From CAVVFX01 sp963747535 (lineage in GTDB: Bacteria; Acidobacteriota; Terriglobia; Bryobacterales; Bryobacteraceae), in the NCBI GenBank assembly GCA_963747535.1, contig CAVVFX010000025.1, forward strand, positions 394,312 to 458,311: 64,000 bases of DNA. Direction: 5' to 3'. Of this stretch, positions 9,895 to 19,150 are shown piece after piece (the first letter of the stretch is position 1; the number at the start of each line of letters is the position of its first letter). Under the pieces are notes generated by a model. The model saw only the letters and a program-made list of their open reading frames with translations. It was not told the origin of the DNA and ran no database searches. The translations under genes were made by a program, and so were the position numbers.

Positions 9895-11070
9895 ATGCAA
9901 CAAGCCGTCATCATCGATTGTTTACGCACCGCGGTCGGCAAGGCCCCGCGCGGGACACTGCGCCACTCCCGCCCCGACGACCTCGCCGGCGCAGTCATTC
10001 GGGCTCTGCTCGAAAAATATCCGCGAGTCCCCAAAGACGATGTGGAGGACCTCATCCTCGGCTGCGCCATGCCCGAGGCCGAGGCGGGGATGAACGTGGC
10101 GCGTAAGGCCGTGCTGTTGAGCGGCTTGCCGGATTCGGTGACCGGCGTGACTATTAATCGCTTCTGCAGCTCCGGACTGCAGGCGATCGCTATGGCCGCC
10201 GATCGCATCCGCTCGGGAGGGGCGCACATCATGCTGGCCGGCGGCGCCGAGTCCATGAGTCTGATCCCGCGTGCAGGACATCATTTCTCGCCCAATCCCA
10301 GATTCGTCGACGAGCGGCCCGAGATCTACATGAACATGGGGCTGACTGCGGAAGAGATCCAGCGCCGTTGGAACATCAGCCGCGAGGATCAGGACGCCTT
10401 CTCACTACGCAGCCATCAGAATGCGCTCAAGGCCCAGGCCGAGGGAAAATTCGATGACGAGATCGTTCCGGTAAAGGTGGAAACGACGGTCCCGAATGGC
10501 AAGGCGCCGCATCGTTTGGAATCAATTTTCAAGAAAGACGAAGGCCCCCGTGCCGACACGTCCGCGGAGGGGTTGGCGAATCTAAAGCCGGTATTTCACG
10601 CACACGGCACCGTAACAGCGGGCAATTCGTCACAGACCAGCGACGGCGCGGCGATCGCTCTGGTCATGTCGGATGTGAAAGCGGAAGAGCTCGGTTTGAA
10701 GCCTATGGCGCGCTTCGTCAGTTTCGCCACCGGTGGTGTGCCTCCGGAAATCATGGGAATTGGTCCAGTGGTGGCGATTCCCAAGGCGCTGGCGCTCGCC
10801 GGGTTGAAGCTCGTCGACATCGACGTGATCGAACTGAATGAAGCCTTCGCGGTACAGGCGCTGTCGGTGATTCGCGCGGCCGGACTGTCCATGGACAAAA
10901 TCAATCTGAATGGCGGCGCCATCGCGCTGGGACATCCGCTGGGTTGCACGGGAGCCAAGTTGACGGCGACCATTCTGCGCGAGATGCAGCGGCGCGAATC
11001 GAAATATGGCATGGTGACGATGTGCGTAGGAGGCGGACAAGGCGCCGCGGGCATTTTCGAGCGCCCGTGA
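9895..11070 (+). CDS. fadA: Acetyl-CoA acyltransferase (thiolase)
   Basis: Last step of beta-oxidation: CoA-dependent cleavage of 3-ketoacyl-CoA. 391 aa, the normal thiolase length. The acyl-accepting Cys lies in INRFCSSGLQAIAMAADRI, the catalytic His in GGAIALGHPLGCTGAKL, and the C-terminal catalytic Cys in MCVGGGQGAAGIF. The start at 9895 gives the standard thiolase opening QQAVIIDCLRTAVGKA; the longer frame from 9862 has no homology. It lies 40 bases after fadN and 28 bases before the acyl-CoA dehydrogenase gene, in one operon. Its stop sits in a sequence that resembles the start of the dispersed repeat (CCGTGAGGCAGA). Confidence 0.95.
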   Translation: MQQAVIIDCLRTAVGKAPRGTLRHSRPDDLAGAVIRALLEKYPRVPKDDVEDLILGCAMPEAEAGMNVARKAVLLSGLPDSVTGVTINRFCSSGLQAIAMAADRIRSGGAHIMLAGGAESMSLIPRAGHHFSPNPRFVDERPEIYMNMGLTAEEIQRRWNISREDQDAFSLRSHQNALKAQAEGKFDDEIVPVKVETTVPNGKAPHRLESIFKKDEGPRADTSAEGLANLKPVFHAHGTVTAGNSSQTSDGAAIALVMSDVKAEELGLKPMARFVSFATGGVPPEIMGIGPVVAIPKALALAGLKLVDIDVIELNEAFAVQALSVIRAAGLSMDKINLNGGAIALGHPLGCTGAKLTATILREMQRRESKYGMVTMCVGGGQGAAGIFERP

Positions 11071-11098
11071 GGCAGAGCATCGTATCGGAGATACAACT

Positions 11099-12859
11099 AT
11101 GGCAGCAGCAACGACAGCTATCCCCAAAACGATCGGCGGGTCCTTCCTGATCGAAGACCGATCCCCCCAGGAGATCTTCACGCCGGAAGACCTCACCGAA
11201 GAGCATCGTGCGATAGCCCGTGCGGCGGCGGAATTCTACAAGAACGAGGTCGAGCCGAACCTGGAAGCGATCCAGCACGGCGATCACGATCTCGCGGTCC
11301 GGATCCTCCGCCAGAGCGCGGCCATTGGTCTCGTCGCGATCACCACCCCGGAGCGTTACGGCGGCATGGAACTCGACCTGACTTCCGCGTTCGTGGTAGC
11401 GGAGCAGATCTCCAAGGACGCCTCGTATTCGGGCTGGCACGGGGCGCACGCGGGAATCGGCACCTTGCCGTTGTTGCTGTTCGGAACCGAAGCGCAGAAG
11501 GCCAAATATCTGCCCAGACTCTCGAGTGCGGAAATGGTTGCCGCGTATTGCCTGAGCGAGCCGCACGCCGGCTCCGACGCGCTGGCGGCGAAGACCCGCG
11601 CGGACCTCTCGCCCGACGGCACCCACTACATCCTCAACGGCCAGAAGATGTGGATCACCAATGGCGGCAAAGCCGATCTGTTCACCATCTTCGCCAAAAT
11701 CGGCGGCGAACAATTCTCCGCATTTCTGGTTGAGCGCGCCTTTCCGGGCGTCAGTTCCGGCGCCGAAGAAAAGAAGATGGGGATCAAGGGCAGTTCGACC
11801 ACGGCGGTCTTTCTCGACAACGTCCACGTGCCGGTCGAGAACCTGCTGGGCGAACCGGGCCGCGGGCACATCATCGCCTTCAACGTGCTGAATCTTGGCC
11901 GGCTGAAGCTGGGGCCTGCCACCACCGGCGGATGCAAAAACATTCTGCAGATCTGCCTGAAATACGCCCAGGAGCGCAAAGCGTTTGGCTCTACCATCTC
12001 GCAGTTCGGCATGATTCAGCACAAGCTCGCCGAGATGGCGATCCGGACCTTTGCGGCCGAATCCATAAGCTACCGCGTGGCCGGAGCGATCGAGGCGCGC
12101 CTTGAAGATTTTTCGTGGGACCGGCCGGATGCCGCGCATACCTTCATGAAAGCCGTCGAAGAGTTCGCGGCAGAGTGCGCCATCGTGAAAGTGTACGCGT
12201 CGGAGGTGTTGGATTACGTCGTGGACGAGGGCGTGCAGATTCACGGCGGCTATGGCTTCCACCAGGATTATGCGGTCGAACGCGCCTATCGCGACTCACG
12301 TGTGAACCGCATCTTCGAAGGTACCAACGAGATTAACCGCCTGTTGATTACCGGGATGCTGCTGAAGCGCGCGCAACGCGGACAACTCGGGCTCGTGAAA
12401 GCGGCGCAGGGCGTGATGGCCGAGATCGTCGGAGGCTCGCCGTCTACTGGCTCCGTGAGCGAGGAGCATCGGCTGGTCGCCAACGCCAAAAAGATCGCCC
12501 TCGTGCTGATGGGCGTCGGGTATCAGAGGTTCCTCGGCGAACTCGAGAAACAGCAGGAGGTGCTGGCCGGCATCAGCGACGTCATCATGGATGTTTTCGC
12601 CATGGAGTCGGCGCTGCTGCGGTCTGAGAAAAAGCCCAGCGAGTCCATGTCCGATATGACCGCGGTATTGCTACGCGATTCCATGGCTCGCATTGAGATC
12701 TCCGCGCGGAACGTCCTCGCGGCCTGTTCCGAAGGCGATGCCCTGCGCACCAATATGGCTGTCTTGCGCCGGTTCGCGAAGTATGAGCCCGTGGACGCGA
12801 TCGGGCTGCGGCACAGGATCGCGGAGAGATTACTTGCCGCCGGACGCTACGTTGCCTAG
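11099..12859 (+). CDS. fadE: Acyl-CoA dehydrogenase (FadE type)
   Basis: FAD-dependent first step of beta-oxidation. 586 aa, longer than the 380-aa short-chain type because of a C-terminal extension (about residues 415-586) as in Bacillus FadE and very-long-chain enzymes. The family signatures are visible: AYCLSEPHAGSDALAAKT, the ITNGGKADLF segment, GIKGSSTTAVFLDNVHVPVENLLGE, and QIHGGYGFHQDYAVERAYRDSRV with the flavin/substrate loop. GGAG lies 8 bases before the ATG. The product would deliver enoyl-CoA to the FadN-like protein upstream. Confidence 0.95.
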   Translation: MAAATTAIPKTIGGSFLIEDRSPQEIFTPEDLTEEHRAIARAAAEFYKNEVEPNLEAIQHGDHDLAVRILRQSAAIGLVAITTPERYGGMELDLTSAFVVAEQISKDASYSGWHGAHAGIGTLPLLLFGTEAQKAKYLPRLSSAEMVAAYCLSEPHAGSDALAAKTRADLSPDGTHYILNGQKMWITNGGKADLFTIFAKIGGEQFSAFLVERAFPGVSSGAEEKKMGIKGSSTTAVFLDNVHVPVENLLGEPGRGHIIAFNVLNLGRLKLGPATTGGCKNILQICLKYAQERKAFGSTISQFGMIQHKLAEMAIRTFAAESISYRVAGAIEARLEDFSWDRPDAAHTFMKAVEEFAAECAIVKVYASEVLDYVVDEGVQIHGGYGFHQDYAVERAYRDSRVNRIFEGTNEINRLLITGMLLKRAQRGQLGLVKAAQGVMAEIVGGSPSTGSVSEEHRLVANAKKIALVLMGVGYQRFLGELEKQQEVLAGISDVIMDVFAMESALLRSEKKPSESMSDMTAVLLRDSMARIEISARNVLAACSEGDALRTNMAVLRRFAKYEPVDAIGLRHRIAERLLAAGRYVA

Positions 12860-13289
12860 CATTGTCCTGCTGGTCGGCCTCCCGGGGTCGGGAAAATCTA
12901 CCTGGGTGGCGCGGCAGGGAGCGGTGGCGCTGTCTTCGGATGCGACCCGCGTTTTGCTCGCGGACGATGCGACGGACCAGTCGATTCACGCGCGGGTGTT
13001 TGCGACCCTCCGCTACCTGTTGCGGCAGCGCCTGGCGATCGGCCGTCCGGTGACCTATATCGACGCGACTCACCTTACGCCTGCCGAACGGCGTCCCTAC
13101 GCGCGCATCGCGGAATGGTATGGCTGCGAGTTGGAGGCCGTGTTTTTCGATGTGCCCGTAGAGGTTTGCATTGAACGGAATCGGGGCAGGGAACGCGTCG
13201 TGCCGGATGAGGTGATTCGAGCCATGGCCGAGAAAATGCGCCCACCGTCGGCGGAGGAAGGTTTCACTCGGATTCGGGTGGTCACGTAA
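12852..13289 (+). CDS. Small P-loop kinase (AAA_33/Zeta-like fold)
   Basis: Predicted nucleotide-dependent kinase of 145 aa, translated from a TTG that overlaps the last 8 bases of the acyl-CoA dehydrogenase gene. The Walker A motif comes at once (VGLPGSGKSTW), followed by DATRVLL, YIDATHL as the Walker B-like strand, and a lid with ERNRGRERVVPDEV. This pattern is typical of the polynucleotide-kinase-like ATPases often annotated as 'predicted kinase'. The substrate is unknown, and the link with fatty-acid oxidation is positional only. No ATG is available near the Walker A, so the TTG is the best start. Confidence 0.75.
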   Translation: MPSIVLLVGLPGSGKSTWVARQGAVALSSDATRVLLADDATDQSIHARVFATLRYLLRQRLAIGRPVTYIDATHLTPAERRPYARIAEWYGCELEAVFFDVPVEVCIERNRGRERVVPDEVIRAMAEKMRPPSAEEGFTRIRVVT

Positions 13290-13293
13290 ACCC

Positions 13294-13367
13294 GCGCGGG
13301 CGAAACCGCCCGCGCCACCCTTGGAAGTCCGATGTTTGCATCGGTGGGGCAGGCGGTTTCGCCTGCC
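13294..13367. repeat. Two facing copies of a GCGGTTTCGCC hairpin repeat between convergent genes
   Basis: Copy 1 (13294-13315) is GCGCGGGCG, loop AAAC, CGCCCGCGC, followed by CACC. Copy 2 (13348-13367) is GGCAGGCG, loop GTTT, CGCCTGCC, preceded by GGTG. Copy 1 is copy 2 inverted. The stems differ by paired changes (GCGG with CCGC against GCAG with CTGC), so the fold is kept while the sequence drifts. A third copy lies at 28355-28380, also between convergent genes. A bidirectional terminator role fits the position. Confidence 0.7.
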
Positions 13368-13402
13368 TCGGCCGCTGGCGGCCAAATTTTGCAAGTACCT
13401 CT

Positions 13403-14884
13403 TCAGTCTGTGCTTTTGAGAATCGACGCCACTACACCTTCCGCTGTATAAGCGGACGCTTCCACCGTCACCGTCAACCCCAGTTTCCGCGCGGTTGCCG
13501 ATGTCACGGGTCCGATGGTCGCAACCTTGATGCCGGTGAGCGCGCCCGCCGGCGCCGCATGGACAATATTAGTCACGGTCGACGAACTGGTGAACGTAAT
13601 CCAATCCGGACGACGGCCGCCGGTCAGTACGTCTGCCGCGTGCGCCGTCAGATTCTCCGGTGCCACCGACCGGTACGCCTCGACCACATCGACGCTCGCG
13701 CCTTTGCGCCGCAAATCCTCGGGCAGAGTATCGCGAGCCACCGCGGCGCGCGGCAGCAGTACCCGCTTACCCGCGACATCCGACTCGCTGAGCGACTCCG
13801 CCAGGCTCTCGGCCACAAACTCCTCGGCCATCACGTCGACCTTGAGATGCATCGCCTCCACGGCCGCGCGCGTGGCGGGACCGATCACGGCGATCTGCGC
13901 GCGCAAGTCGCGCCAGTCCCAGGACGAGTTGTCCAGCGCGTTGCAAAAGCCTTCCACGCCGTTCGCGCTGGTAAAAATCAGCCATTGATAATCGCTCAGC
14001 TCGCGGATGGCACGCTCGATCGGCTGGGTGTCTTCCGGCGCGATGATCTCGATCGCAGGCAACTCGATGACATCCGCCCCGAGATCTCTTAACGACGCAG
14101 TCATCGCGGTGCTCTGACCCGCCGGACGCGTCACCACGATGCGCTTGCCGAATAGCGGCAACTGCTCGAACCAGCTCAGCCGGTCTCGCAACCGCACCAC
14201 CTCGCCTACCACGATGGTCGCGGGCGGCCGCAATCCGCGCTCGTGAATCAGCCTGGGCAGCGTCGCCAACGTTCCGATGACGACTTCCTGATCAGGACGC
14301 GTCGCCCACCGCACTGCCGCCGCCGGAGTCTCCGGGGATCGTCCGTTGACCATGAGCTTGGCGGCGATTCGCGCGAAGGTCGACAATCCCATATAGATGA
14401 CGAGCGTCTCCGAGCCGCCCGTATTCGACCAGTCGATTGCTTCCGGATCGTGGCCCGTGACGAACGTCACTACCGACGTGTGCTCGCGATGCGTCAGCGG
14501 GATCCCGGCGTACGCGGCAATTCCCAGCGGTGTCGTAACACCCGGAATCACTTCGAACGCGACTCCTGCTTCACGCAGCGCTTCGGCTTCCTCTCCACCG
14601 CGTCCGAAGATAAAAGGATCGCCGCCCTTCAGACGTACGACCTCCTGTCCACGCCGGGCGCGCGTGATCAGCATGGCGCAGATTTCGTCCTGTGAAACCT
14701 CGTGGTCCGCTTTCTTCTTTCCGACGTAGATTCTCTCAGCATTCCTGGGAGCGAGGTCGAGCAGCGCGTGGTTCGCCAGATTGTCGTACAACACGCAATC
14801 GGCGCGCTCCAGTACACGCTTACCCTTCAGCGTGAGAAGTTCCGGATCACCCGGTCCGGCGCCCACCAGATAGACCTTGTTCAT
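13403..14884 (-). CDS. cobA-hemD: Fused uroporphyrinogen-III C-methyltransferase / uroporphyrinogen-III synthase
   Basis: Two steps of tetrapyrrole synthesis in one 493-aa chain. Residues about 1-245 are the SAM-dependent methyltransferase, with VYLVGAGPGDPELLTLKG, VRLKGGDPFIFGRGGEEA and PGVTTPLGIAAYAGIPLTHR. Residues about 250-490 are uroporphyrinogen-III synthase (RIVVTRPAGQSTAMTASL, LIFTSANGVEGF, DWITFTSSSTVTNIV). The fusion supplies both the haem branch and the sirohaem/cobalamin branch. It starts 12 bases after the hemC stop, so hemC and this gene form an operon. Confidence 0.96.
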   Translation of the reverse strand: MNKVYLVGAGPGDPELLTLKGKRVLERADCVLYDNLANHALLDLAPRNAERIYVGKKKADHEVSQDEICAMLITRARRGQEVVRLKGGDPFIFGRGGEEAEALREAGVAFEVIPGVTTPLGIAAYAGIPLTHREHTSVVTFVTGHDPEAIDWSNTGGSETLVIYMGLSTFARIAAKLMVNGRSPETPAAAVRWATRPDQEVVIGTLATLPRLIHERGLRPPATIVVGEVVRLRDRLSWFEQLPLFGKRIVVTRPAGQSTAMTASLRDLGADVIELPAIEIIAPEDTQPIERAIRELSDYQWLIFTSANGVEGFCNALDNSSWDWRDLRAQIAVIGPATRAAVEAMHLKVDVMAEEFVAESLAESLSESDVAGKRVLLPRAAVARDTLPEDLRRKGASVDVVEAYRSVAPENLTAHAADVLTGGRRPDWITFTSSSTVTNIVHAAPAGALTGIKVATIGPVTSATARKLGLTVTVEASAYTAEGVVASILKSTD

Positions 14885-14896
14885 AGGTCCCCCACC

Positions 14897-15799
14897 TCAA
14901 TCAAAGCCAACGGCCTTCTCCAGAATGCGCGCGCCGCCCTTTTCGAGCAGCGCTTTGCCGAGTTCCCGCCCGATGGCCTGAGGACGCGTGAAATCGCCTT
15001 CGGCCGTGCCGCGAACGATTTCGCTGCCATCGGTGGCAGCTACTATGCCCAGCAGTTTCAACTTGTCGTCTTCGATTTCGGCATGCGCGCCGATCGGGAT
15101 CTGGCACCCGCCGCCCAGTTCCGCCAGCAGGGCCCTCTCCGCTGTAACGGCAAAGCGCGTCCACGGATGATCTAATGCTGCGCAGGCGTCGTAACCGGCG
15201 CCGTGATGCATGGTCTCGATGCCTAAAGCTCCCTGCCCGGGCGCCGGACAGACCACCGTCGGAGGAAACACGTCGGCAATCCGGTCGCTCCATCCCAGGC
15301 GCGTCAATCCCGCTGCGGCCAGCACGATGGCCTGATACTGTCCTTCGTCGAGCTTGCGCAGCCGTGTATCCAGATTTCCGCGGATGGGCTCGAATTTCAA
15401 GTCAGGCCGGATACGCTTCAATTGGGCGATACGACGTAGCGAACTTGTGCCGACCACCGATCCCGGCGGCAAATCCTGCAGTTTCTTCCCAACGATGGCA
15501 TCGCGCGCGTCGGCGCGGATCGGCACGGCCGCGATGGTGAGTCCGTCGGGCAGTTCTGTCGGCAGATCTTTCAGGCTGTGCACCGCCAGGTCGATCGATT
15601 TTTCCAGCAGCGCCTCTTCGATCTCCTTTGTGAACAGCCCTTTGCTGCCCACCTGCGCAAGTGGCACATCAGTGATTTTGTCGCCCGTGGTTTTGATGAT
15701 CTCGATGCGTGTTTCAAATCCGCGCGCCCGCAGCTTTTCCTGAATAAAATGTGCCTGCCATAAGGCAAGCTGCGAACCTCGTGATCCGATGACTAGCAT
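14897..15799 (-). CDS. hemC: Hydroxymethylbilane synthase (porphobilinogen deaminase)
   Basis: Polymerises four porphobilinogens into hydroxymethylbilane, the substrate of the downstream HemD domain. 300 aa, normal length. Signatures: IGSRGSQLALWQAHFI at the start, AVHSLKDLPTELPDGL, VGTSSLRRIAQL, the PIRGNLDTRLRKL segment, and GGGCQIPIGAHA with the Cys that anchors the dipyrromethane cofactor. The ATG is at 15799; the gene heads the hemC/cobA-hemD pair. Confidence 0.97.
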   Translation of the reverse strand: MLVIGSRGSQLALWQAHFIQEKLRARGFETRIEIIKTTGDKITDVPLAQVGSKGLFTKEIEEALLEKSIDLAVHSLKDLPTELPDGLTIAAVPIRADARDAIVGKKLQDLPPGSVVGTSSLRRIAQLKRIRPDLKFEPIRGNLDTRLRKLDEGQYQAIVLAAAGLTRLGWSDRIADVFPPTVVCPAPGQGALGIETMHHGAGYDACAALDHPWTRFAVTAERALLAELGGGCQIPIGAHAEIEDDKLKLLGIVAATDGSEIVRGTAEGDFTRPQAIGRELGKALLEKGGARILEKAVGFD

Positions 15800-15842
15800 G
15801 CAACCGTAAGTGTAGCGAATCCGAATGGGAACCTTCGGTTCG

Positions 15843-16394
15843 TCATTCCCCGGTTTTCAAAGTTCCTTTCTGTCTGGCGATATCGCGTAGGATCGGATAG
15901 AACTGCACGAACGTCGTGTCGACCGCGCCGGACTTCTCGTGGCACGTGAAACAACTGGTATCCGCGGCTGCGGGTGGCGCGCTCTTCGCCGAATCACCGA
16001 ACATGAAAAACGCCCACTGCTTGTCCGGAAAGCGCTGCGTGTCCTTCACATGCACCTCAACGCGCGCCGCGTCGCCCTGAAAATGGCCGCGCTGATTGAT
16101 CGACCCTTTTTGTTGTGACGACCGGACCTCGAGCACCAGGACCGTTTTGTCCGGCCAGATTCCCGTCTTCAGAAAGCCGCGGTAGGCTGCCGGATTGACG
16201 AACACGTTATCAAAAGGAGGGTCCGGACTCTCCGCCTGCGTTCCCGGCCCATACGCCATGCCGAAGCCGGAACTCAGCCAGACCCACTCGCGATAGTTGT
16301 CGGGCCGCGTCATATTGGCGCCGGAATACTGGACCTGCGCCGTGGCGGCCAGAGAGACGAAAAGGCACAAGAATATGGCAATTCGCATGAACAA
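15843..16394 (-). CDS. Cytochrome P460 family protein
   Basis: Exported c-type haem protein of 183 aa. A signal peptide (residues 1-19) precedes a P460 domain beginning YSGANMTRPDNYREWVWLSS. The haem-binding CFTCH motif lies near residue 149, followed by EKSGAVDTTFVQFYPIL, the usual C-terminal arrangement of the family. P460 proteins oxidise hydroxylamine or handle NO in nitrifiers and methanotrophs, but many soil heterotrophs carry relatives of unknown function, so the reaction here is not claimed. It follows the haem biosynthesis genes on the same strand but is separated by 43 bases and may have its own promoter. Confidence 0.85.
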   Translation of the reverse strand: MFMRIAIFLCLFVSLAATAQVQYSGANMTRPDNYREWVWLSSGFGMAYGPGTQAESPDPPFDNVFVNPAAYRGFLKTGIWPDKTVLVLEVRSSQQKGSINQRGHFQGDAARVEVHVKDTQRFPDKQWAFFMFGDSAKSAPPAAADTSCFTCHEKSGAVDTTFVQFYPILRDIARQKGTLKTGE

Positions 16395-16429
16395 TGCTAC
16401 CTCGACAAGACGACGTTGATGCTGCGCGG

Positions 16430-17116
16430 CTACCCGGCGGTCGCGTTTTTGACTTCCCTGGTGATCCAGCCGTCGGAGAGATGAATGGTGCGGTTCCCGT
16501 ACGACGCGTTCTTTTCCGAGTGAGTGACCTGCACGATGGTGGTGCCTTCCTGGTTCAGCTTGCTGAAAAGCTCCATCACCTCTTCCCCTTGTGCGGCGTG
16601 CAGGTTACCGGTAGGTTCGTCGGCGAGGATCAGTTTCGGGTTGGTGATCACCGCCCGCGCCACACCGACCAGCTGTTGCTGCCCGCCGGATAACTGGTTG
16701 GGGTAGAGATCCTTCTTGGCCACGATGCGAAACCGGTCGAGCGTGTCCGCGACCACGGCCGCCCGCTCGCTTTTCTTGTAATTGCGGTAGGAGAGCGGTA
16801 TGTCCAGATTCTCCGCGACGGTCAGGTCGTCCAGCAGATGGTAACTTTGAAAGACGAAGCCGATATACTGCTTGTTCACCTCTACGCGGCGTCGCGGATC
16901 CATTTTGTGGATGGCATGGTCTAGAAAAAAATACTCGCCGCCCCAGGAAGAATCGAGCATCCCGAGAATGCTCAACAGAGTCGACTTCCCCGAGCCGGAC
17001 GGTCCCATAATCGTCAGAAACTCGCCTTCGCGGATTTCCAGATTGATGCGTCGCAGCACGTAGCTTTTGCCGATGCCGACGGGATAGTAGCGCTCGACGT
17101 TGACAAGTTTGATCAT
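16430..17116 (-). CDS. ABC transporter ATP-binding protein (LolD/MacB type)
   Basis: ATPase subunit of a MacB/LolCDE-type exporter, 228 aa. Walker A GPSGSGKST, signature LSGGQQQLVGVARA, Walker B LILADEPTGNL and switch His in QVTHSEKNA are all intact. The Q-loop is GFVFQSYHLL. No permease lies next to it: the flanks are a P460 cytochrome and a sensor kinase. The only FtsX/MacB-like permease in the window is the orphan ADOP gene at 39.6-42.1 kb. Pairing between them is possible but purely speculative. Confidence 0.93.
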   Translation of the reverse strand: MIKLVNVERYYPVGIGKSYVLRRINLEIREGEFLTIMGPSGSGKSTLLSILGMLDSSWGGEYFFLDHAIHKMDPRRRVEVNKQYIGFVFQSYHLLDDLTVAENLDIPLSYRNYKKSERAAVVADTLDRFRIVAKKDLYPNQLSGGQQQLVGVARAVITNPKLILADEPTGNLHAAQGEEVMELFSKLNQEGTTIVQVTHSEKNASYGNRTIHLSDGWITREVKNATAG

Positions 17117-17191
17117 TTATTCTCTTAGGGTAAAGTAGTTTGACGATGCGCGTCGGCTTTGGATAGGGCGGATGCTTGGGGAGAAGCTTGG

Positions 17192-19150
17192 TTAAGGCTT
17201 CGGGCCCGATGCCCGATGTGAGTCAAACATTTCCTTCACTATTGCCGCCAGACCCGACGCGGAAAACGGCTTGTCGAGATAAGCGATGGTCGACTCCAAC
17301 GCCCGTTCCGGCAGGGGGCAATCGGTATAACCCGACATGAAGATGACCGCCATGGCCGGCCGGAGCGGTCTGATCCGGGCTGCCAGTTCGGGTCCGGTCA
17401 TTCCCGGCATGATAACGTCGGTCAACATCAAGTGAATCGGACCGTCGAAGCATGCGGATTGCAGCAGCGCGTCCTCCGGGTGGGCCGCTTCCAGGACGCG
17501 ATACCCATGCAGCCGCAAGACTCGCGCAGCCAGCTCCCGGACCGGTTCCTGGTCCTCTACAACGAGGATCGTCTCTACCCCCTGCAAGCCGTCGGCCTCG
17601 AACGCGGGTCTCTGTTCGCTCGTCATCCCGGAATCGATCCGCGGAAGGTGGATTGTGAACGTGGTCCCTTTGCGCGGTTCGCTGTCAACCCGAATTGATC
17701 CACCATTCTGTTGGATGATTCCGTATACCGTCGCCAGGCCCAATCCGGTCCCTTTCCCCGCCACCTTGGTGGTGAAGAACGGCTCGAAAAGGTGTGACAT
17801 CACTTCTTTCGTCATCCCGGTGCCGGTATCGCTGACCTTTAGCCGCACGTAGCGGCCTGGCTTCACCCCGGTTGACGTTTCCACCAGACCGTCTTTTGCG
17901 TCGATATTACAGGTTTCTATGGTCAGGGCTCCTCCGCTGGGCATGGCGTCCCGCGCGTTGACGGCCAGATTCATGAGGACCTGGTGCAACTGGCCGGGGT
18001 CCACCATAACGCTTCCCAGTGAGCCGCTCAGATCGGATTTCAGCTGGATATCTTCGCCTATTACCTTATCCAGCATCGTTTCCACCTCAACGATGATTTC
18101 GTTCAGGTTCACCGCCTTCCGCTGGGCCACCTGTTTCCGGCTCAGGAACAATAGTTGGCCGGTCAGTGCCGCGGCGCGCTCTCCGGCGGCCCGGATCGGG
18201 GTGACCAGCTCGCGGAGCGGATCGCCCGCGTCCATCCCGGCCAGCAATATGTCGCTGTAACCGTTGATCACCGTGAGGACATTATTGAAATCGTGCGCGA
18301 CCCCGCCGGCCAACCTGCCAACGCTTTCCAGCTTCTGCGCCTGACGAAACTGCTCCTCGAGGCGCTTGCGTTCGCTGATATCGAGTGTCACGCCCACGAA
18401 GCGGACCGGCTGTCCCGTAAGTTCGAAGTAGACCTGGCCCCAAGAGGAGACATGGCGCTCGATGCGGTCTTCGATGCCGATGGTGCGGTACTCGACCGCA
18501 TACCGGCCGTCACTGCCCGGCTGCAGAAGATTCTGGACAGTCGCGTGGACGCGCTCGCGGTCATCGGGATGGAGCCCGCGAAGGAAGATGGCGTAAGACA
18601 CCTCGGAGCAGGACGGCGGCAATCCAAAGTGGCGATTCGCCATCTCCGACCAGATCATTTTGCCGGTCTGGGGCGAATAATCGAAGGTCCCGAGTTGCGT
18701 CGCCTGGATCGCCAGAGCCAGCCGTTCCTGGCTCTCGGCCAGGTCCTTCTCGGCCTGCCTGCGTTCCAAGCGCGAACGGGCTTCACGCAGTTCCCGCTGC
18801 ACGGCCGGAACCAGCCGCGCCAGATTGTCCTTCTGGATATAGTCGTGCGCGCCGGACTTCATTATTGCGACGGCCTGTTCCTCTCCGATGCTCCCGGAGA
18901 CCAGGATAAACGGAATGTCCCGGCCGGTCTCGTGCAGGACCCGCAGTGCCCCGGGCGCATCGAAGCGAGCCATGCGGTGGTCGGCGATGATCACATCCCA
19001 CGTATCGCCGGCGAGCTGGAGCCGCATCTCTTCGGGGTCCTCCACCCGTTTCGAGTGGATGCGATAGCCCGCTTTTTCCAAAAGGCGAGCGATCAGCGCG
19101 CCGTCGCTCTCCGAATCTTCCACTTGAAGTACACGCAACGTCTCGCTCAT
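17192..19150 (-). CDS. Hybrid sensor histidine kinase (REC-PAS-HisKA-HATPase-REC)
   Basis: 652-aa cytosolic phosphorelay protein. An N-terminal receiver (residues about 4-120, Asp in VIIADHRM) is followed by a PAS domain with PAC motif (about 140-270), a HisKA box with the phospho-acceptor His (GGVAHDFNNVLTVINGY), an HATPase domain (VNARDAMPSGG, GTGLGLATVYGI) and a C-terminal receiver (Asp in LMLTDVIMPGMTG). The ATG overlaps the stop of the single-domain response regulator (ATGA), and that gene in turn overlaps the large kinase. This suggests one phosphorelay in which the small receiver shuttles phosphate. The signal is unknown. Confidence 0.93.
   Translation of the reverse strand: MSETLRVLQVEDSESDGALIARLLEKAGYRIHSKRVEDPEEMRLQLAGDTWDVIIADHRMARFDAPGALRVLHETGRDIPFILVSGSIGEEQAVAIMKSGAHDYIQKDNLARLVPAVQRELREARSRLERRQAEKDLAESQERLALAIQATQLGTFDYSPQTGKMIWSEMANRHFGLPPSCSEVSYAIFLRGLHPDDRERVHATVQNLLQPGSDGRYAVEYRTIGIEDRIERHVSSWGQVYFELTGQPVRFVGVTLDISERKRLEEQFRQAQKLESVGRLAGGVAHDFNNVLTVINGYSDILLAGMDAGDPLRELVTPIRAAGERAAALTGQLLFLSRKQVAQRKAVNLNEIIVEVETMLDKVIGEDIQLKSDLSGSLGSVMVDPGQLHQVLMNLAVNARDAMPSGGALTIETCNIDAKDGLVETSTGVKPGRYVRLKVSDTGTGMTKEVMSHLFEPFFTTKVAGKGTGLGLATVYGIIQQNGGSIRVDSEPRKGTTFTIHLPRIDSGMTSEQRPAFEADGLQGVETILVVEDQEPVRELAARVLRLHGYRVLEAAHPEDALLQSACFDGPIHLMLTDVIMPGMTGPELAARIRPLRPAMAVIFMSGYTDCPLPERALESTIAYLDKPFSASGLAAIVKEMFDSHRASGPKP

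Noticed and set aside
10901..12262. 453-aa leftward frame opposite the thiolase and acyl-CoA dehydrogenase genes
   Set aside because: It is a shadow of two strongly supported genes; its composition (His/Arg-rich) is that of antisense frames in high-GC DNA.
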